Positions 1 to 5,711 of a stretch of DNA of 6,837 nt are shown here, piece by piece; the stretch's first letter is position 1; the number at the start of each line of letters is the position of its first letter. Both the position numbers and the translations under genes were made by a program. Origin of the DNA: Actinomycetales bacterium (lineage in GTDB: Bacteria; Actinomycetota; Actinomycetes; Actinomycetales; Cellulomonadaceae); assembly GCA_012514835.1 (NCBI GenBank), contig JAAYZM010000127.1, positions 1-6,837 of the forward strand, read 5' to 3'. The notes beneath the pieces are model-generated. The model worked only from the letters and a program-made list of their open reading frames with translations. It had not been told where the DNA came from and made no database searches.

Positions 1-278
1 ACCCCGAGCTCGACGTTGCCGAGCACCGTCCGGGTCTCGTCGAGCGGCGGCTCTTGCTGCAGGATCCCCACGGTGTAGCCGGGCGCGAGGCGCGCCTCAC
101 CGTTCGAGGGCTGGTCGAGGCCAGCCATGATCTTGAGGATCGTCGACTTGCCCGCCCCGTTGGGGCCCACGACGCCGATCTTCGCGCCGGGGAGGAAGTT
201 CAGGGAGACGTCGTCAAGGATGACCTTGTCGCCGTGCGCCTTACGCGCCTTGTACATGGTGTAGATGTATTCAGCCAC
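1..278 (-). CDS. ettA: EttA, energy-dependent translational throttle protein (ABC-F ATPase), N-terminal part only
   Basis: This is the first 92 codons of an ABC-F protein; the rest lies beyond the left edge. The translated start reads (M)AEYIYTMYKARKAHGDKVI, matching the characteristic EttA N-terminus. The first nucleotide-binding domain follows, with Walker A GPNGAGKS at residues 38-45 and a Q-loop glutamine around residues 74-75 (GILQQEP). In its family EttA is a soluble, ribosome-associated ATPase that binds the E site and gates entry of initiation complexes into elongation according to ATP/ADP state. The start is GTG at 278, chosen because family homology begins exactly there. No strong Shine-Dalgarno is seen: a G-run (281-286) is too close and AGG (288-290) is weak. 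It lies 35 bases after the pentapeptide gene on the same strand, so co-transcription is likely. A 5-bp inverted repeat (293-297/304-308) lies in that gap. Identity is near certain; only the C-terminal half cannot be seen. Confidence 0.95.
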   Translation of the reverse strand, partial: MAEYIYTMYKARKAHGDKVILDDVSLNFLPGAKIGVVGPNGAGKSTILKIMAGLDQPSNGEARLAPGYTVGILQQEPPLDETRTVLGNVELG

Positions 279-313
279 ACCCCCCAGCCTATCCGGCTCC
301 CGCGCCGGTGCGG

Positions 314-937
314 CTACCCGTCGACGGTGATGCGCAGGTGCGCCGCGAGCGCGGGCGCGAGCCGGAAGAGCTGCTCGGTGGTGATCGTGGCTCCGGCGAG
401 CCCCGCGAGTCCGTCGAGCGCGTCGAGGTCCGCACCTCGCAGGTCGCAGCCCGTGAGCTGCGCCCGGGTCGCGTCGAGGCGTCCGATGCGGCAGTCCACG
501 AAGGTCACCCGCTGCGCGGTCACGTCGGCGAGGTCGAGGTCCCCGATCCAGACGTCCTCGAAGCGCACGTCCCGCAAGCGAGAGCCGCGCAGGTTCACGT
601 AGTCGAGCTTGCCGCCGCGCACGGTCACGTCCGCGAGGTCGGCGTCGTACACCTCGAGCGCCCCGAAGCGGCACGCCTCCACGAGAACGTCCTGGAAGGT
701 CGCGCCCACGAAAGACACCGACCCGGCGAGGCACTCGACGAGGCGCGAGTCCGTGACCTGGGCGCGCGCGAACCGGGTCCCCTCGAGGGTGCACCGCACC
801 AGCTCGGTCTCGACGAGCCGGGCGCCCCGCGCATCGAGGCCACTGAGGTCGAGCCCTTCGAGAGTCTCTTCATCGAGGACCGCATCAGGCCCTAGTCCGC
901 CGTCGTCCACCATGCCCCTGACCGTACCGGCCGCCAC
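314..937 (-). CDS. Pentapeptide-repeat protein (right-handed quadrilateral beta-helix)
   Basis: The product is 207 residues and mostly made of degenerate A(D/N)LXX-type pentapeptides. Phased L/F residues occur every five positions from about residue 28 to 180, for example LEGLDLSGLDARGARL, YDADLADVTVRG and LTGCDLRGADLDAL. Such repeats fold into a right-handed quadrilateral beta-helix. There is no signal peptide or membrane segment, so a cytoplasmic location is expected. Some family members (MfpA, Qnr) mimic DNA and protect gyrase, but most have no known role and nothing here proves gyrase binding. GTG 937 is preferred as start because GGAGG (947-951) lies 9 bases upstream. An in-frame GTG at 943 is only 3 bases from that site, and an in-frame ATG at 913 is a third option. 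It lies between ssb and ettA on the same strand, so it is probably in their operon. The ribosome binding site sits inside a hairpin stem (see 943-972). Fold is confident; function unknown. Confidence 0.85.
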   Translation of the reverse strand: MAAGTVRGMVDDGGLGPDAVLDEETLEGLDLSGLDARGARLVETELVRCTLEGTRFARAQVTDSRLVECLAGSVSFVGATFQDVLVEACRFGALEVYDADLADVTVRGGKLDYVNLRGSRLRDVRFEDVWIGDLDLADVTAQRVTFVDCRIGRLDATRAQLTGCDLRGADLDALDGLAGLAGATITTEQLFRLAPALAAHLRITVDG

Positions 938-942
938 CCGCA

Positions 943-972
943 CCCACCTCCCCCAGTGCGGAGGGAGGTGGG
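943..972 (-). promoter_or_regulatory. Perfect 10-bp hairpin enclosing the pentapeptide gene's ribosome binding site
   Basis: CCCACCTCCC at 943-952 is perfectly complemented by GGGAGGTGGG at 963-972, with a 10-base loop between. Read on the minus strand this follows the ssb stop codon. Its 3' arm contains the GGAGG Shine-Dalgarno (947-951) of the pentapeptide gene and reaches the alternative GTG start at 943. No T-run follows on either strand, so it is not a canonical intrinsic terminator. It could act as a U-less terminator after ssb or as a structure that hides the ribosome binding site. The structure is certain from the sequence; the function is inferred. Confidence 0.6.
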
Positions 973-995
973 GCGGCGTGGACAGAAGACCGAGA

Positions 996-1478
996 TCAGA
1001 AGGCGGGCTCGAGCTCGGGCTCCGGGGCCGTGACGTCGTCCGGGGTGGGGGCCGACGGCGGCGCGTCGGGCAGCTCGACGGCGTCCGAGACGTCCACCGG
1101 CTCGCCCGCCGCGTCGTGGCGCACGCGGATGAAGTCCGTGCGACCGCGCGCGAGGTCGTGCCCGATGATCTGGGCGTTGATGACGAGGTTCTTGCGGTCC
1201 TGACCCTCGGACGTCTGCCACTCGTCCGACGAGAGGCGGCCGTAGACGATCACGGGGTGCCCGGTGTCGACGGACTTCACGACGTTCTGGGCAAGGTCGC
1301 CCCACGCCTTGACCTCGTACCACTCCGTCTTGCCGTCGGTCCACTGACCGTCGGGCTTGCGGCGGCGCGGGGTGTTGGCGACCCGCACGGTGGTCCACTC
1401 GGTCTTGTCCGCGGTGACCCGCAGGTCGGGCTTCTTGGCGACCCAGCCGGCCACCGTGACGTACACGTCGTTGCTCAT
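996..1478 (-). CDS. ssb: Single-stranded DNA-binding protein paralogue (SsbB-like)
   Basis: The product is 160 residues. An OB-fold SSB domain covers about residues 3-110 (NDVYVTVAGWVAKKPDLR at the start, then the aromatic stretch WYEVKAWGDLAQNV at 53-66 matching the DNA-stacking W/F region, then GRLSSDEW and NLVINAQIIGHDL). Residues 120-160 form a short Pro/Asp/Glu-rich tail ending in EPAF instead of the usual DDDIPF-type tip. That tip recruits partner proteins in housekeeping SSBs, so this is probably a second, specialised SSB. Known comparisons are Streptomyces SsbB, implicated in chromosome segregation during sporulation, and mycobacterial SSBb. A housekeeping ssb normally sits between rpsF and rpsR; here the neighbours are GTPases and ettA. 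The ATG start at 1478 is supported by a strong GGAGGA (1482-1487). It is 62 bases downstream of the second GTPase gene. The short gap allows read-through, while the strong site suggests high translation. Confidence 0.93.
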   Translation of the reverse strand: MSNDVYVTVAGWVAKKPDLRVTADKTEWTTVRVANTPRRRKPDGQWTDGKTEWYEVKAWGDLAQNVVKSVDTGHPVIVYGRLSSDEWQTSEGQDRKNLVINAQIIGHDLARGRTDFIRVRHDAAGEPVDVSDAVELPDAPPSAPTPDDVTAPEPELEPAF

Positions 1479-1481
1479 GAT

Positions 1482-1487
1482 TCCTCC
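1482..1487 (-). promoter_or_regulatory. Strong Shine-Dalgarno for ssb
   Basis: GGAGGA on the minus strand lies 3 bases before the ATG at 1478. It is the strongest ribosome binding site in the window. It fixes the ssb start and contrasts with the weak sites of its neighbours. Confidence 0.75.
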
Positions 1488-1495
1488 AGGTTGCG

Positions 1496-1513
1496 GGCCG
1501 GCTGGTCCCGGCC
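1496..1513 (-). other. Small GC-only inverted repeat between the second GTPase gene and ssb
   Basis: GGCCGG (1496-1501) and CCGGCC (1508-1513) form a perfect 6-bp stem with a 6-base loop in the 62-base gap upstream of ssb. No T-run follows. It may be a weak attenuator or pause site. In sequence this GC-rich such short repeats also arise by chance, so the call is structural only. Confidence 0.35.
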
Positions 1514-1540
1514 TTCGTCCCCCGAGGGTGGAGCAGTTGC

Positions 1541-3112
1541 TCAGCCCGCGTGCTGGGCGGTGTCGCGACCTGTGGAACGCGGTGCGCCGTCGGGGGCCAC
1601 GCCGGGTTCCTTCGCGAGCTCGCGTACGCGCCGGTGCTCGTCCAGCACCGCGCGGGTGGGCGCACCGAGCTGGGCGTCCACGACGGCACCGAGCGCCTCG
1701 CGCCCCTCACGCAGCACGGCCTCGCCGCGCCGCTTCGCGGACCACCGGCGCAAGAGCACCGCCGTGGGCGCGAGGACCAGCGCGAGCACGAGGGCCACGC
1801 CCCCGCCGACGACGGCGAGCCCCGGGGCTGGCCACACCACACCCCGACCCGATGCGACCTCCATGAGCACGTGCCCCGCGATCACGGCCACCCCGGTGAG
1901 TGCTGCGAGCCCCGTCACGATGGCCGCGGCCTTGACCGCCCCGGCCGCGCGCGAGGGCACGGCGTGCGTGCCCACCTGGACGAGCGACGCGTCGAGCTCC
2001 TTCGCGAGCCGTGGGACGCCCGGCAGCGAGGCGGCCAGGTACTCCGCCCAGCGAGGGGTGAGGCCCGCCTCGAGCTGGTCGAGCCACCGCGAGCGCGCGA
2101 GCCGCACCGTGTCGTGGCCCACCGCCCCGAAGGACGGCACCCGCACGTCGTTGCCACGCACCACGGCCTCGACGGCGGCCGCGATCACGGGGACACCCGC
2201 TGCCTCGGCCACGGCGTCGAGGAACTGCTCGCGCGGGAACGTCGCGGGCTCGCCGTCGGACACCTGCGTGGCCACGAGCGCAGCCGCGTCGTGCAGCTCT
2301 GCTCCCGCGCGTTCCGCGGCGACGGAACGGCGTCCGACGGCGGCCGCGAGGCGAGCGCGCAGCGTGTCGACCCCCTCGTCCGTGCGGGCGGAGACGCTCA
2401 GGACGGGCACGCCGTGCAGGCCGTCCTCGACGAGGAGGCGCCCGACGTCCGCCGCGAGGCCGGTTCGCTGGTCGCCTGGCACGGTGTCGATCTGGTTGAG
2501 CACCACGAGCATGGCCGCCTCGTGGGCCGCGAGCCGGCGCAGGTAGCCGGAGTGGAGGGCGTCGTCCGCGTATTTCTGCGGGTCCACGACCCACACGAGC
2601 AGGTCCACCATCGGCAAGAGCCGGTCCACGACCTCGCGGTGGGCGGGGTCGATCGAGTCGTGGTCCGGCAGGTCGAGGAGCACGAGGCCGCGCAGGGACG
2701 CCTCGTCGTCGCCGAGCAGGTCGCTCTCGCGCTCGATGCGCCGGTCGAGGTCCACGCCGAGCCACTCGAGCAGGGGGTCGGCCTTGCCGCCCCACGTGCA
2801 CGCCGTGACCTTCGACGTGGTGGGGCGCGTGACGCCGACGTCGGCGAACTCAAAGTCCGTCAGGGCGTTGAACAGGCTCGACTTGCCTGATCCCGTGCCG
2901 CCCACGAGCGCCACGACCGTGTGGTCCACCCCGAGCGCGAGACGTTCACGCACGCCCTCGAGCGCCTCGGTGACCTGCTCCACCACGCGAGGGTCGAGGC
3001 GCTCGCCGCCGATCTCGAGCGCGCGCGTGATCTCGCTCGCGCGGTGCGTGAGACCGGCCGTGGCGCTCTGCTCGGTGGTGCCACCGGCGCGGTGGGCCTG
3101 GGGGGCGTTCAC
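1541..3112 (-). CDS. Membrane-associated dynamin-like/YfjP-like GTPase (DynB-like)
   Basis: The product is 523 residues. A helical lead (about 1-63) precedes the GTPase domain: G1 GGTGSGKSS at 71-79, probable G2 Thr in RPTTSK (96-101), G3 DLPDHDS at 147-153, G4 NQID at 206-209 and G5 SVSAR at 239-243. All five motifs look intact, so nucleotide hydrolysis is plausible. A helical region follows (about 265-390), then two hydrophobic segments at about 394-416 and 431-454, then a basic RRWSAKRR and a cytoplasmic tail. That layout fits a bacterial dynamin-like protein anchored by a paired-helix membrane insertion; the general YfjP/EngB-like GTPase class is the conservative alternative. The start is GTG at 3112, which overlaps the TGA of the upstream GTPase (GTGA), a hallmark of translational coupling. 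Its fixed pairing with that gene and position before an SSB resemble Streptomyces dynB. A role in membrane or septum stability is inferred. Confidence 0.85.
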   Translation of the reverse strand: MNAPQAHRAGGTTEQSATAGLTHRASEITRALEIGGERLDPRVVEQVTEALEGVRERLALGVDHTVVALVGGTGSGKSSLFNALTDFEFADVGVTRPTTSKVTACTWGGKADPLLEWLGVDLDRRIERESDLLGDDEASLRGLVLLDLPDHDSIDPAHREVVDRLLPMVDLLVWVVDPQKYADDALHSGYLRRLAAHEAAMLVVLNQIDTVPGDQRTGLAADVGRLLVEDGLHGVPVLSVSARTDEGVDTLRARLAAAVGRRSVAAERAGAELHDAAALVATQVSDGEPATFPREQFLDAVAEAAGVPVIAAAVEAVVRGNDVRVPSFGAVGHDTVRLARSRWLDQLEAGLTPRWAEYLAASLPGVPRLAKELDASLVQVGTHAVPSRAAGAVKAAAIVTGLAALTGVAVIAGHVLMEVASGRGVVWPAPGLAVVGGGVALVLALVLAPTAVLLRRWSAKRRGEAVLREGREALGAVVDAQLGAPTRAVLDEHRRVRELAKEPGVAPDGAPRSTGRDTAQHAG

Positions 3113-4797
3113 GAGGCGGCCTTGAGGACGGCGAGGCGCAGCCTCAGGGTCGCGGAGGCGTCTTCCGCGAGGTGCGGGGTGTCGAGGACGCCGACGACGG
3201 CGGTCAGCTCGCCCGACACCATGTCGTCGGTGCCGCCCAGCAGCGCGGTCCGGGTCGCCTCGACGGCGGGCTCCGCTGCCGCGCCCACGAGCGCGCGCAG
3301 CAGTTCCCCTGCGGGTTCGAGCCCGGCCCCCGCGGCGAGCACGATCGCGTCGAGTCCGCCGTCTCCGAGCGCGGCCGAAGCCTTGCGCCACCTTCGCTGG
3401 GCGCCCCGGTCCGTGAGCGCCGATGCGACGGCGGACACCGCGGGCCCCACGGCCGTGGTCCACCGCGATGCGGACTCGTCGGCCTGGGTGGCACGTTCAG
3501 CGTTGCGCCGCTCCGCGGGGTTCACGCCGTCCTCGGCATCCCCGCGCCACATCCCGAGCACCCCGCGCCCGATGGGCCCGCGCGCCTCGAGGTGCGTCGC
3601 GACCGCCTCGGCGGCCAGCTCGCCCGCGGAGTACAGGGAGACGCGCGCGGCCGATCGCAGGTCCGCAGTGAGCGCGGCGAGCGCCTCGGCGCGGGCCTTC
3701 GCGAGACGTTTACCACCACTGATGCGCCCGCGGCGCGAGACGAGCCCCCACAACGGTGCCCCGGTTGCGGTGAGCTGCGCCCACCGGGAGCGCGCCGCGC
3801 CGGCGGCGACCTCCCCGGCCACGACCCGCCCGCGCGCGGACGCGGCGGGAGCCTCGAGCACGGGGGCCAGCTCGGAGCGGATCGCGAACGCCGCCTCCGC
3901 CTGGGACTGCACGGCCTCGGCGAGCTCGTCCACCCACGGGCGCAGCGCCGCGAGCGAGCCGCGCAGGGTGCGAGAGATCACGGAGCGGGCACGGTCCGGG
4001 CCCGCGAGCATGGTGAGCCACCGGCCGATCGGCGCGACGGCCTTGGTGTCGAGCAGTCCCTCGTGGGGCCCGACGTCGGCCACCACGAACAGCGGGACTG
4101 ACGCCATCCCCCGCGAACGCAAGCGCCCCAAGAGGTCCCCGCGCACGGTGGTGAGCGCGTCGGGCGGGACGCGGTTGAGCACCATGGCGATCGAGGCGCC
4201 GCGCGCCGTCGCGTCGTCGAGCACGCGCCACGGGAGCGCGTCGCCGTACCGCGAGGCCGTCGTGACGAAGAGCCACAGGTCCGCGGCCTCGAGGAGCCGG
4301 TGGGCGGTGTCCCGGTTGGTCTCGAGAACGGAGTCGATGTCCGGGGCGTCGAGGAGCGCGATCCCCCGGGGCACGGCGTCGTGCGCCACGACCTCGACGG
4401 CGTCGAGCACGGGGTGGGCGCTCATGAGGTCGGCGTCGTCGGGGTGGTGGGCGAGCACGGGGCGGCGCGTCGTGGGGCGCAGCACGCCCGCTTGTGTCAC
4501 CTCGGTGCCGAGCACGGAGTTCACGAGCGTCGACTTGCCCGCGCCAGTCGAGCCGGCGACGACGACGATCGCCGGGGCGGACAGGTCCGCGAGGCGCGGC
4601 AGCAGGTGGTCGTCGAGCTGGTCCAGCAGGCGCTTGCGGGAGGCTCTCGCTTCCTCGGCGCCCTCGACGTCGAGCGGGAACCGCGTCGTGGCGACGTCCC
4701 TGCGCAGGTCGCGGATCGCGTCGAGCAGCGTGCGCGAGACCTCCGGCACCCCTGGGTCGGTGGTGCGCCCGGCGTTGGGCAGCGAGGTCGCGGTCAC
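3109..4797 (-). CDS. Dynamin-like GTPase, first gene of the pair (DynA-like)
   Basis: The product is 562 residues from GTG 4797. After a variable, helical N-terminus comes G1 GSTGAGKST at 82-90, a probable G2 in RPTTRRP (107-113), G3 DAPDIDS at 150-156, and LNRVP at 207-211 where G4 is expected. Guanine-specific GTPases carry N/TKxD at G4, so the Asp is missing and base specificity may be relaxed or use other residues. The rest is long and Ala-rich with strong helix propensity and no convincing membrane segment; RRGRISGGKRLAKAR (about 356-370) is a basic patch. This resembles a soluble partner of the membrane-bound GTPase encoded just downstream, with which it overlaps by 4 bases. Databases often label such proteins 'ABC transporter' or 'GTPase domain protein'. 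GTG 4797 is chosen because AGGGAAG (4806-4812) lies 8 bases upstream; a TTG at 4833 would add 12 residues. It is the first gene of the minus-strand train. Confidence 0.83.
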   Translation of the reverse strand: MTATSLPNAGRTTDPGVPEVSRTLLDAIRDLRRDVATTRFPLDVEGAEEARASRKRLLDQLDDHLLPRLADLSAPAIVVVAGSTGAGKSTLVNSVLGTEVTQAGVLRPTTRRPVLAHHPDDADLMSAHPVLDAVEVVAHDAVPRGIALLDAPDIDSVLETNRDTAHRLLEAADLWLFVTTASRYGDALPWRVLDDATARGASIAMVLNRVPPDALTTVRGDLLGRLRSRGMASVPLFVVADVGPHEGLLDTKAVAPIGRWLTMLAGPDRARSVISRTLRGSLAALRPWVDELAEAVQSQAEAAFAIRSELAPVLEAPAASARGRVVAGEVAAGAARSRWAQLTATGAPLWGLVSRRGRISGGKRLAKARAEALAALTADLRSAARVSLYSAGELAAEAVATHLEARGPIGRGVLGMWRGDAEDGVNPAERRNAERATQADESASRWTTAVGPAVSAVASALTDRGAQRRWRKASAALGDGGLDAIVLAAGAGLEPAGELLRALVGAAAEPAVEATRTALLGGTDDMVSGELTAVVGVLDTPHLAEDASATLRLRLAVLKAAS

Positions 4798-4906
4798 ACG
4801 GCCATCTTCCCTGGTCGCGACGCCGGGGGCCAAACGGCGCGCCCTCAGGGTGCCGACGCGTACCCTGGGTGCCGCTCGGTCGCGCTCCGCGGCGTGGCCG
4901 ACGTCG
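4798..4906. other. Divergent spacer between the GTPase operon and tRNA-Arg
   Basis: This 109-base spacer must hold, or lie near, the promoters of the minus-strand operon and the plus-strand tRNA. On the plus strand TACCCT (4861-4866) fits the actinobacterial -10 pattern TAnnnT, but no good -35 is seen at the right distance. No convincing minus-strand promoter was found. An imperfect direct repeat (CCCTCAGGGTGCCG at 4842-4855 and CCCTGGGTGCCG at 4863-4874) starts 21 bases apart. A 14-base palindrome closes the spacer at the tRNA end. Promoter placement is weak. Confidence 0.35.
4806..4812 (-). promoter_or_regulatory. Shine-Dalgarno deciding the start of the first GTPase gene
   Basis: AGGGAAG on the minus strand lies 8 bases before GTG 4797. 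It favours that start over the TTG at 4833. Confidence 0.5.

Positions 4907-4909
<3 letters not shown>
4896..4909. repeat. 14-base perfect palindrome overlapping the tRNA-Arg 5' end
   Basis: GGCCGACGTCGGCC is identical to its own reverse complement and covers the first three bases of the mature tRNA. It could be a protein binding site or part of the pre-tRNA leader fold. Function is unknown. Confidence 0.55.
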
Positions 4910-4979
<70 letters not shown>

Positions 4980-5000
4980 CTCGCGCGACAGCTCCCGCCC

Positions 5001-5064
5001 AGTTCGGTGCTTCTGCGCGAGTTCGCACTTCTGGATGTGCGAACTGGCGCAGGAGCACCGAACT
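5001..5064. repeat. Large near-perfect inverted repeat (28-bp arms, 8-base loop)
   Basis: The arm at 5001-5028 (AGTTCGGTGCTTCTGCGCGA then GTTCGCAC) pairs with 5037-5064. There are 26 Watson-Crick pairs, one G-T wobble and one G-G mismatch, around the loop TTCTGGAT. Within the left arm and loop the pattern AGTTCG(GTG or CA)CTTCTG occurs twice in tandem (from 5001 and from 5020). It starts 21 bases after the tRNA. There is no T-run on either side, so an ordinary intrinsic terminator is unlikely. A dispersed palindromic (REP/MITE-like) element is a reasonable alternative. The structure is certain; identity is open. Confidence 0.8.
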
Positions 5065-5126
5065 CGCGAGCAGGCAGCGCGCACGGAGGCTGGAAGGCGA
5101 TGAACGGAACGCACGGGTGAAGCCGT

Positions 5127-5132
5127 AGGAGA
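5127..5132 (+). promoter_or_regulatory. Possible Shine-Dalgarno for the HipA-like remnant
   Basis: AGGAGA lies 9 bases before GTG 5142. The spacing is suitable for translation of the remnant, although the site may be fortuitous. Confidence 0.35.
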
Positions 5133-5141
5133 ACGCCGCGG

Positions 5142-5642
5142 GTGTCGCGTACCCGAGCCGCATGGCTCTCAGGACTCGGTGAGATGACGGCGCGATACGG
5201 CAGCTACCTCGACCTGCTCGCGACACTGCGCGAGCGCGGACACGACGCGGGAACCGAGCTCTTCCGCCGCATCGCGTTCAATATCGCGATCTCCAACACC
5301 GACGACCCTCTGCGGAACCACGCGACGTTCTGGGACGGCACCCGGCTCACGCTCACCCCCGCGTACGACCTCTCACCGATGAGCCGCACCGGTGAGACCG
5401 CGAGCCAGGCCATCGCCTACGGCCCCGACGGTCAGCGTGCTTCCAGCTTCGCGGGCCTGCTCGCCGTCGGGCACGAGTACGGGCTGACCCAACGGCGCGC
5501 ACGCGAGATCGTCGACGGCGTCATCAATGCCATCTACACCCACTGGAGCGAGGCCAGCGACCACGCCCAGCTCACGAGCGTCCAGCGCGATGCGCTCTGG
5601 GGCACGCAGTTCCTCAACCCGGGCGCCCTCCACGGCCCCTAG
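5142..5642 (+). pseudogene. HipA-like toxin kinase remnant, C-terminal lobe only
   Basis: The 166-codon frame is the C-terminal part of a HipA-family Ser/Thr kinase; full-length members run to about 400 residues or more. Recognisable blocks are GEMTARYGSYLDL (13-25), FRRIAFNIAISNTDDPLRNH (41-60), LTLTPAYDLSP (69-79), and the family ending LWGTQFLNP (152-160). By comparison with E. coli HipA, the catalytic Asp (D54, NTD), the metal-ligand Asn (N59) and the second metal-ligand Asp (D76, YDL) are kept. The usual His two residues after the catalytic Asp is Pro56. The N-terminal and ATP-binding lobe is absent: the frame is closed by TGA at 5118-5120, and no HipA-like coding is seen upstream. No hipB antitoxin is present. 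The frame is uninterrupted with a possible GTG start at 5142 and AGGAGA upstream, so a short protein could be made, but kinase activity is not expected. G+C is lower than the operon (37/60 in 5281-5340 against 44/60 in 3961-4020), hinting at transfer. Confidence 0.7.
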
Positions 5643-5680
5643 TGCAGCGTTGTGGCCCTGACAGGGCACTAACGCTGCAC
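5642..5680. terminator. Hairpin between convergent genes, possible bidirectional terminator
   Basis: GTGCAGCGTT (5642-5651) pairs perfectly with AACGCTGCAC (5671-5680). After a 3x3 internal loop, GCCC (5655-5658) pairs with GGGC (5664-5667) around a 5-base loop. It begins at the last base of the HipA-like stop codon and ends 31 bases before the NYN stop codon, as expected for a shared terminator of convergent genes. No T-run is seen, which is common in actinobacterial terminators but weakens the call. Confidence 0.55.
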
Positions 5681-5711
5681 CCTGCGCACCCGGCGGGGTG
5701 AAGGGCGCGCC

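Noticed and set aside
1531..1542. GAGCA/TGCTC inverted repeat at the stop of the second GTPase gene, considered as a terminator.
   Set aside because: It has only 5 bp with a 2-base spacer, too tight to form a useful hairpin, and no T-run.
609..2546. Very long plus-strand open frame opposite ssb and the second GTPase.
   Set aside because: It is rich in Arg/Ser/Thr/Pro low-complexity sequence, matches no family, and lies antisense to genes with clear motifs. This is a typical high-GC shadow frame.
4794..4805. Three-codon frame (ATG GCC GTG TGA) overlapping the GTG start of the first GTPase gene, a possible leader peptide.
   Set aside because: It lies inside the spacer between the Shine-Dalgarno and the start codon. 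It is too short and likely by chance.
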